Shown here piece by piece: positions 43,541-51,773 of a stretch of 64,000 nt of DNA. Origin of the DNA: Nocardia niwae NBRC 108934 = DSM 45340 (GTDB lineage Bacteria; Actinomycetota; Actinomycetes; Mycobacteriales; Mycobacteriaceae); contig NZ_BDCK01000024.1 of NCBI RefSeq assembly GCF_001613465.1, forward strand, positions 1 to 64,000, read 5' to 3'. Each line of letters starts with the position of its first letter. Within the stretch, counting starts at the first letter, position 1. The notes below the pieces were generated by a model. That model did no database searches. It was not told where the DNA came from and worked only from the letters and a program-made list of their open reading frames with translations. The position numbers and the translations under genes were made by a program.

Positions 43541-43633
43541 TCACAGCGGACCGACCACCAGCAACGTTGCCCAGTACTCCGCCGCCGCGGGACCGATCAG
43601 CGGCAAAAGGAAATCGAACAGCAGGTACGACAT
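43541..43633 (-). CDS. Putative 30-residue hydrophobic peptide
   Basis: ATG 43633 is preceded by GTGGAGGTAG at a good distance. The peptide begins MSYLLFDFLLPLIGPAAAEY and ends WATLLVVGPL before a TGA. It is almost entirely hydrophobic and would form one membrane helix. It lies alone between the Nudix gene and pdxS on the same strand. The clear ribosome site and the otherwise empty 450-bp gap support it. I do not recognise it. Confidence 0.45.
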   Translation of the reverse strand: MSYLLFDFLLPLIGPAAAEYWATLLVVGPL

Positions 43634-43790
43634 GAACCAACTACCTCCACAACCGAGCAGGAACGCCCCGCCGTCAGCGGGACCACGACACCGAGATGGC
43701 ACGCGTCCCTGTCAGCAGTACCCTCCGGCGCCCCGAATCATCGCGACGGTATCACGATCGTGAAACACATCACACCCGTTCCGCCGCCGG

Positions 43791-44837
43791 TCAGCGAATG
43801 GAGCGGACCTCCGGATCGGCGGTCCCCGAAGCCGCCTCGGCCGCTTCGGCGAGCAACTCGTCCAGGTGATATGGGTAGACCGTCTCGCCGGAGCGGTCCA
43901 GCGCGGCGATGTCGGCCGCGGTGCACCATCGATGTCCGGTGATGGAGCGGCGTTCGATCAGGGTCTGATTCGCCGCGTGCGGTTCGAAACCCCGCCCTCG
44001 CAGCGCGAAGAACAATTCCTCGGAGCGGATCAGCTCACCGTCGAACGGGAAGACCGCGACGCGCCGCCAGATCGGGCCGCGCAGGTCGGCCGGATCCGCG
44101 CGGTACCCGGTCTCCTCGTACAGTTCCCGTACCGCGGCCGTGCGCAGGCTCTCCCCCGGCTCCACGCCGCCGCCGACGGTGAACCAGAACGACACCTCCG
44201 GCGTCTTCGGGTCGTTGCCCCGCATCAGCAGGGTCCGGTCGTTCTCGTCGAACAGCACGACCCGCGCGGTGGTGCGGATGGTGTCGACCGCCAGCCCCGT
44301 GGACGCGGCGGGAGTGGCGCGCTCGGTGATCTCGAAGTAGGACGGCAGCGGCGCGGTACCGCCGAGGTGCAGGATGCGGACCGGGCGGCGCGTGCGCAGC
44401 GCCAGCGTGTCGCGCACGGCGTCGTTGTGGAAGCGCCGGGCGATGAGCACCCGGGCCTCGGCGTCGGCCAGTTCGGCGACCAACTGCGGGCGCAGCGTGC
44501 CGATGTCCACTGCCGACAGCGCGGAGGACAGCCGGTTCTCCACGGTCTCGCGTTCGGCGCGACCGGCGCGCTCGGCCCGGTCCGCGAGTGCCGACAGCTG
44601 TCTGGCCTGTTCCGTCATGGCCGGATCGGACACCGGGCCCGCGATCGCCATCGCGACCGACCGGGCCACCACCGCCCGCCGGGCCAGCGCCGCGTCGAGC
44701 GCCTGCCAGGACTGGTCGGAGCGCACGTGCAGCCGGTCGAGCCGGTTGGCGGTGGAGTACGCCCACAGACCGATCGCCACGACGACCGCGGCGATCAGCG
44801 CGAGGACCAGCACGGTCGTCGCGGAGAAGGTGATCAT
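43791..44837 (-). CDS. Membrane-anchored Nudix hydrolase with LemA-like N-terminal part
   Basis: 348 residues. One N-terminal transmembrane helix (TTVLVLALIAAVVVAIGLW), then a helical LemA-like segment (WQALDAALARRAVVARSVA …), then a complete Nudix domain: GGGVEPGESLRTAAVRELYEETG matches GX5EX7REUXEEXGU with all glutamates. The substrate is unknown. It overlaps the pimA stop by 4 bp and follows pimA as Rv2609c does in M. tuberculosis, suggesting a link to phosphatidylinositol-mannoside synthesis. Confidence 0.9.
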   Translation of the reverse strand: MITFSATTVLVLALIAAVVVAIGLWAYSTANRLDRLHVRSDQSWQALDAALARRAVVARSVAMAIAGPVSDPAMTEQARQLSALADRAERAGRAERETVENRLSSALSAVDIGTLRPQLVAELADAEARVLIARRFHNDAVRDTLALRTRRPVRILHLGGTAPLPSYFEITERATPAASTGLAVDTIRTTARVVLFDENDRTLLMRGNDPKTPEVSFWFTVGGGVEPGESLRTAAVRELYEETGYRADPADLRGPIWRRVAVFPFDGELIRSEELFFALRGRGFEPHAANQTLIERRSITGHRWCTAADIAALDRSGETVYPYHLDELLAEAAEAASGTADPEVRSIR

Positions 44838-45958
44838 CCGGCGGCCCGCACTCTCGTGTCGCCGACGGTCACCGTCTCGTAGACGCGCAGGATCTGTTCG
44901 GCCACCACCGGCCAGTCGTATTCGCCGACCACCTGTGTCGCGGTGTGCACCAGAGATTCTCTGCGCACCTCGTCGGTGAGCACGCTGTGCAGCGCGGCCG
45001 CCAGGGCCGCCGAATCACCGACCGGCACCAGCATCCCTGCCGTGCCGTCCCGCAGCACGCGGCGGAAGGCGTCGAGCTCGCTGGCCACGACCGCCGTGCC
45101 CGCCGCCATCGCCTCGATCAGGATGATGCCGAAACTCTCCCCGCCCAGGTTGGGCGCGACATACACGTCGGCGCTCCGCATCGCCGAAGCCTTCTCCTCG
45201 TCGGACACCTGGCCGAGGAAGCGCAGGTGCCCCGACAGCTCGCCCGCTTCGCGGCGCAGCCGGTCCTCGTCGCCGCGGCCGACGATCAGGATCTCGACCT
45301 CGGGATGCCTGCGCACCAGCTCGGGCAGCGCGCCGAGCAGCACGTCCATGCCCTTGCGCGGCTCGTCGTAGCGTCCCAGGAACAGCACCGTCCCCCCGGG
45401 ACGCGGATAGCCCGGCAGCATCGGCGCGCGGGCGAACGCCGGGACGTCGACGCCATTGGGAATCTCCACCGCGTCCGAGCCCAGCGCCTCGACCTGCCAG
45501 CGGCGCGCCAGCTCGGACACCGCGATGCGGCCGGCGATCTTCTCGTGATACGGCCGCAGAACGCCCTGGAAAGTGCTCAGCACCAAGGATTTCGTCGTCG
45601 AGGTATGGAACGTCGCGACGATCGGGCCCTCGGCGATCTTCAGCGCGAGCATGGACAGACTCGGCGCGTTCGGTTCGTGGATGTGCAGCACATCGAAGTC
45701 GTTGCCGTCGATCCAGCGGCGGATCCTGGCATAGGCCATGGGCCCGAACGACAGCCGGGCCACCGACCCGTTGTAGGGGATCGCCACCGCGCGCCCCGCC
45801 GACACCACGAATTCCGGCAGCGGCGTGCCCTCGGACGCGGGGGCCAGGACGCTCACCCTGTGCCCGCGTTCGAGGAATACCCGCGCCAGTTCGACCACAT
45901 GCGCCTGCACCCCGCCGGGGACGTCGAACGAATAGGGGCAGACCATGCCGATCTTCAT
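44834..45958 (-). CDS. pimA: Phosphatidylinositol alpha-mannosyltransferase PimA
   Basis: 374 residues from ATG 45958, overlapping the acyltransferase stop (ATGA). GT-B fold glycosyltransferase family 4 that transfers the first mannose from GDP-mannose to phosphatidylinositol. Motifs: MVCPYSFDVPGGVQAHV with the glycine loop, HIHEPNAPSLSM, ATFHTSTTKS, PNGVDV, FLGRYDEPRKGMDVLL and the nucleotide-sugar E-x7-E in APNLGGESFGIILIEAMAAG. The gene order with the acyltransferase and CDP-alcohol transferase confirms the assignment. Confidence 0.95.
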   Translation of the reverse strand: MKIGMVCPYSFDVPGGVQAHVVELARVFLERGHRVSVLAPASEGTPLPEFVVSAGRAVAIPYNGSVARLSFGPMAYARIRRWIDGNDFDVLHIHEPNAPSLSMLALKIAEGPIVATFHTSTTKSLVLSTFQGVLRPYHEKIAGRIAVSELARRWQVEALGSDAVEIPNGVDVPAFARAPMLPGYPRPGGTVLFLGRYDEPRKGMDVLLGALPELVRRHPEVEILIVGRGDEDRLRREAGELSGHLRFLGQVSDEEKASAMRSADVYVAPNLGGESFGIILIEAMAAGTAVVASELDAFRRVLRDGTAGMLVPVGDSAALAAALHSVLTDEVRRESLVHTATQVVGEYDWPVVAEQILRVYETVTVGDTRVRAAG

Positions 45959-46923
45959 GGCGACACGTCTCCCTGCTCGACCTCGAGGCTCGCCTGCGCG
46001 GTGGCGATCTTGGCGCGCCGCTGGGGCGAGAGATCGCTCTCCCACAATGGTTGCAGCATGTGCCAATCCGCGGGATGCTCGGCGATATTCGCCGCGAAAC
46101 AATCAGCCAGCGCCTGGGTGGCCGCGGCCACGCCGCCGGAAACATTCACCGGCGGTTCGACTTTCAGTCCCCAGTCCTCGCGGCCATCGGCGTCGGTCTC
46201 GAACCAGGCGTGCACCGGCAGCAGCGCCGCGCCGGTCTCGATGGCCAGTTTCGCCGCGCCCGCGGGCATCCAGGTGCGCTCACCGAAGAACCGGACGGGA
46301 ACGCCCTTGCCGGTGAGATCGCGTTCACCCATCAGGCACACGATCTTGTTCTGCCGCAGCCGCTCCGCCAGCCGGCCGAACGGTGGTTGCTCGCCACCGG
46401 TCAGCGGGAACACCTCGAAGCCGAGGCTCTCCCGGAAGGCGACGAACCGCTCGAACAGCGATTCCGGTTTCAGCCGCTCGGCCACCGTGGTGAGGCCCCC
46501 GTAGTGCTGCACCAGCCAGACGCCCGCCATGTCCCAGTTGCCGGAGTGCGGCAGCACGAAGACCACGCCCCGCCCGTCGGCGAGCGCGGCATCCAGGTGT
46601 TGCAGCCCGTCGACGTAATAGTCGATCGCGGCATGGTCCATCGTGGGCAGCCGGAAGGCCTCGCGCCAGTACCGCGCGTAGGACCGCGTACTGGCACGGA
46701 TCAGGTCGTCCGGCACGTCCGCCGGAAGCACGCCGAGCACGCGCGCCAGGTTGCGCCGCAATTGGTTCGGCGCGCCGCCCGCGTGGAATTCCCGGTCGGC
46801 CCGCCGGGCGACACGGTCGGCGCCCCATTCGAACAGTCGCCGGGCCGTAGGCTCCGGCAGCGCACGCACCAGCCGCCATCCCGCCGCGTAACCGGCGGCG
46901 CCGATCTGCTCCCCGATAGTCAT
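45955..46923 (-). CDS. Phosphatidylinositol mannoside acyltransferase (PatA-like LPLAT)
   Basis: 322 residues from ATG 46923. Lysophospholipid-acyltransferase-like family related to LpxL: the HxxxxD/E-type catalytic motif is FVLPHSGNWDMAGVWL. NKIVCLMGERDLTGKGVPVRFFG and AAKLAIETGAALLPVHAW complete the family pattern. By position directly upstream of pimA it corresponds to Rv2611c/PatA, which acylates the mannose of PIM1/PIM2 on the cytoplasmic side. Confidence 0.92.
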   Translation of the reverse strand: MTIGEQIGAAGYAAGWRLVRALPEPTARRLFEWGADRVARRADREFHAGGAPNQLRRNLARVLGVLPADVPDDLIRASTRSYARYWREAFRLPTMDHAAIDYYVDGLQHLDAALADGRGVVFVLPHSGNWDMAGVWLVQHYGGLTTVAERLKPESLFERFVAFRESLGFEVFPLTGGEQPPFGRLAERLRQNKIVCLMGERDLTGKGVPVRFFGERTWMPAGAAKLAIETGAALLPVHAWFETDADGREDWGLKVEPPVNVSGGVAAATQALADCFAANIAEHPADWHMLQPLWESDLSPQRRAKIATAQASLEVEQGDVSP

Positions 46924-47011
46924 CCGCACTCCCGCGCCGCGAATCCGCAATCCGTCGTCCCCTCTGTCCGGACGCCACCGCGCATCGGTCGGCGCCCTGT
47001 CCCGGGTGAGA

Positions 47012-47707
47012 TCACGACGGAAGTCCTGTGGTGCCCGCTGTTCCGGCGCTCGGGCTCTGCGGCCGGCCGGCCGGGATCACGGTGCGCGCCCCCGGTGAGT
47101 TGCGCACGGCCAGCACCCGCTGACCGACGGTGACGATGCTGAGCACCGCGAGGATCCACATGGCGACGTGCACGGCGTAGGTGAGCCACTCGATGCCCCA
47201 GTAACCGCCGATCCCGGTGAATCCGGCACCCACCAGCACGATGATCAGCCGGTCCGGTCGCTCGATGATGCCGCCGTCCGCGGACAGCCCGCTGGCCTCG
47301 GCGCGCGCCTTGGCATAGGAGATCACCTGCGAGGTCACCAGGACGACGAGCGTCGCGGCGAACAGCGGCCGGTGCTGCTCATGGAAGACCGCCCACCAGG
47401 CCAGCCCGGCGAAGATGGCGCCGTCGGCCAGCCGGTCGCAGGTGGCGTCCAGCACGGCGCCGTATTTCGTGCCGCCGCCGCGCGCCCTGGCCATGGCCCC
47501 GTCCAGCATGTCGAACATGACGAACAACCAGATCACCATGGTTCCCCAGAACAGGTGTCCGGTCGGGAAGAGCGTGACCGCCGCGACGATGGAGGCGGTC
47601 GTGCCGATCAGCGTCATGGCGTCGGGTGTGAGTCCCGTGGCGACCAGCGCCCGGCCCAGCGGAGCCGTCGCCTTGGCGAACGTCTCGCGGCCGAAGAAGC
47701 TCAGCAC
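47012..47707 (-). CDS. CDP-alcohol phosphatidyltransferase (PgsA1/PIP synthase type)
   Basis: 231 residues from GTG 47707, preceded by GGCGGAG. The CDP-alcohol phosphotransferase motif is complete: DMLDGAMARARGGGTKYGAV and then LDATCDR (D-x2-DG-x2-AR-x8-G-x3-D-x3-D). Six hydrophobic segments. In the mycobacterial order this gene makes phosphatidylinositol(-phosphate) from CDP-diacylglycerol, the substrate for PimA. The start lies 23 bp after the HIT gene stop. Confidence 0.93.
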   Translation of the reverse strand: MLSFFGRETFAKATAPLGRALVATGLTPDAMTLIGTTASIVAAVTLFPTGHLFWGTMVIWLFVMFDMLDGAMARARGGGTKYGAVLDATCDRLADGAIFAGLAWWAVFHEQHRPLFAATLVVLVTSQVISYAKARAEASGLSADGGIIERPDRLIIVLVGAGFTGIGGYWGIEWLTYAVHVAMWILAVLSIVTVGQRVLAVRNSPGARTVIPAGRPQSPSAGTAGTTGLPS

Positions 47708-47730
47708 GGCCGCTCCGCCCGGTCGCTCAT

Positions 47731-48330
47731 CTACGCCTCCTTCCAGGCCGCCGACAGCAGCGCCCTGGTCTCCCGCAGCAGCTGCGGCATCACCTTCGCC
47801 CCGCCGATGACGGTGATGAAGTTCGCGTCGCCACCCCAGCGCGGCACGATGTGCTGGTGCAGGTGGTCGGCCAGCGACCCACCGGCCACCCCGCCGAGAT
47901 TGAGCCCGACGTTGAAACCGTGCGGCCGGGACACCTTCTTCATCACCCGGATCGCCTGCTGGGTGAAGGTCATCAGTTCGGCGCTCTCCGCCTCGGTGAG
48001 GTCCTCCAGGTTCGCCACTTTGCGGTACGGCACCACCATCATGTGGCCCGGGTTGTACGGGTACAGGTTGAGCACGGCGTACACCAGCTCGCCCCGGGCG
48101 ACGACCAATCCGTCCTCGTCGGACATCTTGGGGATGTCGGTGAAGGGATGGCCGGTCGAATCCTTGGGACCGGTCGCCGCCTCCGCGATGTAGGACATGC
48201 GATAGGGCGTCCACAGCCGCAGCAGCCGGTCCGGTTCTCCGGCGCCGGTGTCCACGATGCTGCCCGGCTCGGCCGAGGTCGCGGTCCCCTCCAGATCCGC
48301 GAGCCCGTCCGGCACCGTACGCTCGCTCAT
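47731..48330 (-). CDS. HIT-domain Ap4A phosphorylase
   Basis: 199 residues from ATG 48330, overlapping the thrS stop (ATGA). HIT fold: AVLNLYPYNPGHMMVVPYRK and the triad HLHQHIVPRW. The extended N-terminus and length correspond to Rv2613c, the diadenosine tetraphosphate phosphorylase. Next to thrS this makes sense, since threonyl-tRNA synthetase produces Ap4A in a side reaction. Confidence 0.92.
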   Translation of the reverse strand: MSERTVPDGLADLEGTATSAEPGSIVDTGAGEPDRLLRLWTPYRMSYIAEAATGPKDSTGHPFTDIPKMSDEDGLVVARGELVYAVLNLYPYNPGHMMVVPYRKVANLEDLTEAESAELMTFTQQAIRVMKKVSRPHGFNVGLNLGGVAGGSLADHLHQHIVPRWGGDANFITVIGGAKVMPQLLRETRALLSAAWKEA

Positions 48331-50390
48331 ACCCCACCCTTGTTCGCGGAACGGATCTGGAAACCCTCGGCCGTCGGCGACGCGTTCTCCCGATGGGCGA
48401 TCCACGCGACGATGGTGGCCACCGCGTCGTCGACCGGCACGCCGTTGACCTGGGTGCCGTCGCGGAAGCGGAAGCTCACGGCGCCGGCGCTCACGTCGCG
48501 CTCACCGGCGAGCAGCATGAACGGCACCTTCTGGGCGGTGTTGTTGAAGATCTTCTTCTGCATCCGGTCGTCGCTGCGATCCACCTGCGCGCGCACGCCC
48601 TCGTCCTGCAGCCGTTCGATCACCCGATCCAGGTGCGGAGCGAAGGTTTCCGCCACCGGGATGCCCACGACCTGCACCGGCGACAACCAGGCCGGGAACG
48701 CGCCCGCGTAGTGCTCGGTGAGCACACCGAAGAAGCGCTCGATCGAGCCGAACAGGGCGCGGTGGATCATGACCGGCCGCTGCTTGGTGCCGTCGGAGGC
48801 GGTGTACTCCAGGTCGAAGCGCTCGGGCAGGTTGAAGTCCAGCTGGATGGTCGACATCTGCCAGGTTCGGCCCAGCGCGTCCTTGGCCTGCACGGAGATC
48901 TTCGGACCGTAGAAGGCGGCGCCGCCGGGATCGGGCACCAGCTCCAGGCCGGAGGCCGAGGCGACCTTCGACAGGGTCTCGGTGGCCTCCTCCCAGATCT
49001 CGTCGGAGCCGACGAACTTCTTCGGGTCCTTGGTGGACAGCTCGAGGTAGAAGTCGTCGAGGCCGTAGTCCTTCAGCAGATCCAGCACGAACCGCAGCGT
49101 GTCGGTCAGTTCGCTGTGCATCTGCTCTTTGGTGCAGTAGATGTGCGCGTCGTCCTGCGTCATGCCGCGCACCCGGGTCAGGCCGTGCACCACGCCGGAC
49201 TTCTCGTACCGATAGACCGAGCCGAACTCGAACAGCCGCAGCGGCAGCTCTCGGTACGATCGGCCGCGGGCACGGAAGATCAGGTTGTGCATCGGGCAGT
49301 TCATCGGCTTGACGTAGTAGTCCTGACCGGGCTTGCGGACGGTGCCGTCGTCGTTCAGCTCGGCGTCCAGGTGCATCGCCGGGAACATGCCGTCGCGGTA
49401 CCAGTCCAGGTGGCCGGAGACCTCGAACAGATGCCCCTTGGTGATATGCGGGGTGTTGACGAACTCGTAGCCCGCCGCGACGTGCCTGCGGCGCGAGTAC
49501 TCCTCGAGTTCCTTGCGGATGATGCCGCCCTTGGGGTGGAACACCGGAAGACCGGAACCGAGTTCGTCGGGGAAGCTGAACAGGTCCAGCTCGAGCCCGA
49601 GCTTGCGGTGGTCGCGGCGCTCGGCTTCGGCGAGCAGGTGCAGGTGCTCGTCGAGCGCCTCCTGCGATTCCCACGCGGTGCCGTAGACACGCTGCAGGTC
49701 CTCGCGGCTCTGGTCGCCGCGCCAGTAGGCGGCCGAACTGCGGGTCAGTTTGAAGGCAGGAATGAACTTGGTGGTGGGGATGTGCGGACCGCGGCACAGA
49801 TCGCCCCAGATCTTCTCGCCGGTACGCGGATCCAAGTTGTCGTAGATGGTCAGCTCTTTGCCGCCGACCTCCATGACCTCCGGGTCGTCGATGCCGGACT
49901 TGTCGCTGATCAGCTCCAGTTTGAACGGCTCACCGGCCAGCTCGGCCCTGGCCTCGTCGACCTCGACCACCCGGCGGGAGAACCGCTGCGCGCCCTTGAC
50001 GATCTTCTTCATCCGGGATTCCAGCTTCGCCAGATCCTCCGGAGTGAACGGCCGCTCGACGCGGAAGTCGTAGTAGAACCCGTCCTTGATGTAGGGACCG
50101 ATGCCCAGCTTCGCCCCGGGGAACTCCTGCTGCACCGCCTGGGCGAGGACGTGCGCGGCGGAGTGCCGGATGACGTTGCGGCCGTCGGGAGTATTCGCCG
50201 CGACCGGCTCCACGTCGACGTCCGCGTCCGGGGTCCACGACAGGTCCTTGAGTTCGCCGTCCACCCGGACGACGACGACAGTGTCCGGCCCTTTCGTGGG
50301 CAGTCCCGCCTCGCGCACCGCGGCGCCCGCCGTCGTCCCGGCCGGCACCCGGACGAGGGCGGCTGGGCTGATGGCGGCTGAGGTGGTCAC
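48327..50390 (-). CDS. thrS: Threonyl-tRNA synthetase
   Basis: 687 residues from GTG 50390. TGS domain at the N-terminus, then the SAD editing domain with RHSAAHVLAQAV (HxxxH zinc site) and DLCRGPHIPTT. Class II core follows: motif 2 FRARGRSYRELPLRLFEFGS, then VYRYEKSGVVHGLTRVRGMT, the zinc Cys in KPMNCPMHN, and motif 3 VMIHRALFGSIERF. A C-terminal anticodon-binding domain ends the protein. Complete and intact. Confidence 0.98.
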   Translation of the reverse strand: MTTSAAISPAALVRVPAGTTAGAAVREAGLPTKGPDTVVVVRVDGELKDLSWTPDADVDVEPVAANTPDGRNVIRHSAAHVLAQAVQQEFPGAKLGIGPYIKDGFYYDFRVERPFTPEDLAKLESRMKKIVKGAQRFSRRVVEVDEARAELAGEPFKLELISDKSGIDDPEVMEVGGKELTIYDNLDPRTGEKIWGDLCRGPHIPTTKFIPAFKLTRSSAAYWRGDQSREDLQRVYGTAWESQEALDEHLHLLAEAERRDHRKLGLELDLFSFPDELGSGLPVFHPKGGIIRKELEEYSRRRHVAAGYEFVNTPHITKGHLFEVSGHLDWYRDGMFPAMHLDAELNDDGTVRKPGQDYYVKPMNCPMHNLIFRARGRSYRELPLRLFEFGSVYRYEKSGVVHGLTRVRGMTQDDAHIYCTKEQMHSELTDTLRFVLDLLKDYGLDDFYLELSTKDPKKFVGSDEIWEEATETLSKVASASGLELVPDPGGAAFYGPKISVQAKDALGRTWQMSTIQLDFNLPERFDLEYTASDGTKQRPVMIHRALFGSIERFFGVLTEHYAGAFPAWLSPVQVVGIPVAETFAPHLDRVIERLQDEGVRAQVDRSDDRMQKKIFNNTAQKVPFMLLAGERDVSAGAVSFRFRDGTQVNGVPVDDAVATIVAWIAHRENASPTAEGFQIRSANKGGV

Positions 50391-50633
50391 GGCTGCGCTC
50401 TCCTTGGCGTTCGTGGGTGCGGGCGGGGTCCCGCCCGATGGTGGCCGATCGCATGTTCGTCCGGCGCGACCATGCTACTGTCCCGCCGCGCAGGCCCGCC
50501 CCTCCGGGTTTTCGGCCGTACGAGTCGGGCGGCACGGGATTTGCGTTCCGGTCGCCGCCGGGTGGCCCTTGCTCCGGGCGCGCTCGGCGGGTCGCGGCGG
50601 AGGCGGAAAGATCTGCTCACACCCCGCCGGTGG

Positions 50634-51275
50634 TCAGCTCTCGGCGGCGAGGCCGGCGAGCAGGGCGATTCGTTCGGCGGCCGGGCGTTTCGGGCAGCTG
50701 GTGCACATCTCGCAGCCGGGGACTTCGAACACCAGGCAGCAGGAGATCCGCCGTACGAATGTGCGTCCGCCGATCTCGACGAAGCGCGGAACCGATAGTT
50801 TGCCGCCGATCTCGGCGGCCAGCCGCGCCCCCGCGTCGGCGGAACCCGCGTCGAGCGCGCGGTTGCCGATCGCGTCGGCGACGATCGCCCACAAGGCTGG
50901 GACGCCGGCACCCGACACCCGGGCGACCGGTGGGATGACGGTCGCGAGCGTCCCGTGCAGGGCCGCCGCGCCGCCGGCCGGGTCGCCGGCCGGCGGCATG
51001 CGCACGCGCTCGATGCCGCCGTCGGGGCGAATCTCGCAATCCAGTCGTTCCAGTGCGGCTTCGGGGGCGTCCTCGTCGTGTGCGTACGCCCGCGCGATCT
51101 GCTCCACCAGAGCGGAGGCGACCATGCACCACCACAGCGTGCCCGCGATGCGCGGCGATGTGGTCCCCCAGGAATGGCCCATCTCCGCGATACGTGCGCG
51201 CAGCCATTCCGGTTGGGTGAGCATGCGCCCCGGAACGGTGGTCACCGTTGCAGGGGGCTGCGCAGCCATTCCCAT
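50634..51275 (-). CDS. FhuF-like iron–sulfur (siderophore reductase) protein
   Basis: About 213 residues. The C-terminus carries the FhuF 2Fe-2S ligands in the pattern CC-x10-C-x2-C (RRISCCLVFEVPGCEMCTSC). The rest is a helical domain with SHSWGTTSPRIAGTLWW-like sequence typical of the family. FhuF proteins reduce ferric siderophores in the cytoplasm. Start is uncertain: ATG 51275 has GGAG upstream but overlaps the neighbour by 34 bp, while GTG 51245 would give a GTGA overlap. Confidence 0.85.
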   Translation of the reverse strand: MGMAAQPPATVTTVPGRMLTQPEWLRARIAEMGHSWGTTSPRIAGTLWWCMVASALVEQIARAYAHDEDAPEAALERLDCEIRPDGGIERVRMPPAGDPAGGAAALHGTLATVIPPVARVSGAGVPALWAIVADAIGNRALDAGSADAGARLAAEIGGKLSVPRFVEIGGRTFVRRISCCLVFEVPGCEMCTSCPKRPAAERIALLAGLAAES

Positions 51276-51673
51276 TCGACTCCGATCCAACTACCCACGA
51301 GCCCGAAGGTTCCCAATATCCACAACGTCGCCACGACCAACCCGGCGGTGCCGACCGCGCCGGCCACCTGCACGGCCCGCCCCTGCCGGGAGTACCAGTC
51401 CATCAATTGCCGGTATCGGTCCCGCAACCAGCCCAACGTCCTACGCGCCCAGGCGAATTCCGTGGCGAGGATACCGAGCCCGGCGAACACGATCGCCCAG
51501 CCCGGGCCGGGATAGGGGATCGCGAGCACCCCGACGGCGAGCACGGCCACACCGACGACGGCGACCACGATCCGGTAGCCGAGATACAGCGTAGGTCGTC
51601 GTTCGAGCCCGGTTCGGAAGGCGCGCCAGCGGCTCGGCCGGTCGTCGGTGCTCGTTTCCAGGTCTGCGGTCAC
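51242..51673 (-). CDS. TIGR02611-like small transmembrane protein
   Basis: 143 residues from GTG 51673. Two paired membrane segments: RIVVAVVGVAVLAVGVLAI followed by the conserved PYPGPGWAIVFAGLGILATEF, and a second near AVGTAGLVVATLWILGTFG. The PGPGW motif is the mark of the putative transmembrane PGPGW family (TIGR02611). Function unknown. It overlaps the FhuF-like gene and probably shares its transcript. Confidence 0.85.
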   Translation of the reverse strand: MTADLETSTDDRPSRWRAFRTGLERRPTLYLGYRIVVAVVGVAVLAVGVLAIPYPGPGWAIVFAGLGILATEFAWARRTLGWLRDRYRQLMDWYSRQGRAVQVAGAVGTAGLVVATLWILGTFGLVGSWIGVEWEWLRSPLQR

Positions 51674-51724
51674 GTTTCCCAGGGTACGAGCAGTCCGGCG
51701 TACCGAAATTCGTCCGAAGACGGC

Positions 51725-51757
51725 GATCCCGCCCGGGCACGCCGCCCGGGCGGGATC
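51725..51757 (-). terminator. Strong hairpin after the SulP–carbonic anhydrase gene
   Basis: Perfect 14-bp arms GATCCCGCCCGGGC and GCCCGGGCGGGATC around a 5-base loop, beginning 16 bp past the stop of the transporter gene. The stem is very stable; no T run follows, as is common for actinobacterial terminators. Confidence 0.75.
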
Positions 51758-51773
51758 ACTCGTCCGGCCTCGA

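Noticed and set aside
48393..50381. Long plus-strand open frame opposite thrS
   Set aside because: Same mirror effect; the minus-strand product has every threonyl-tRNA synthetase motif.
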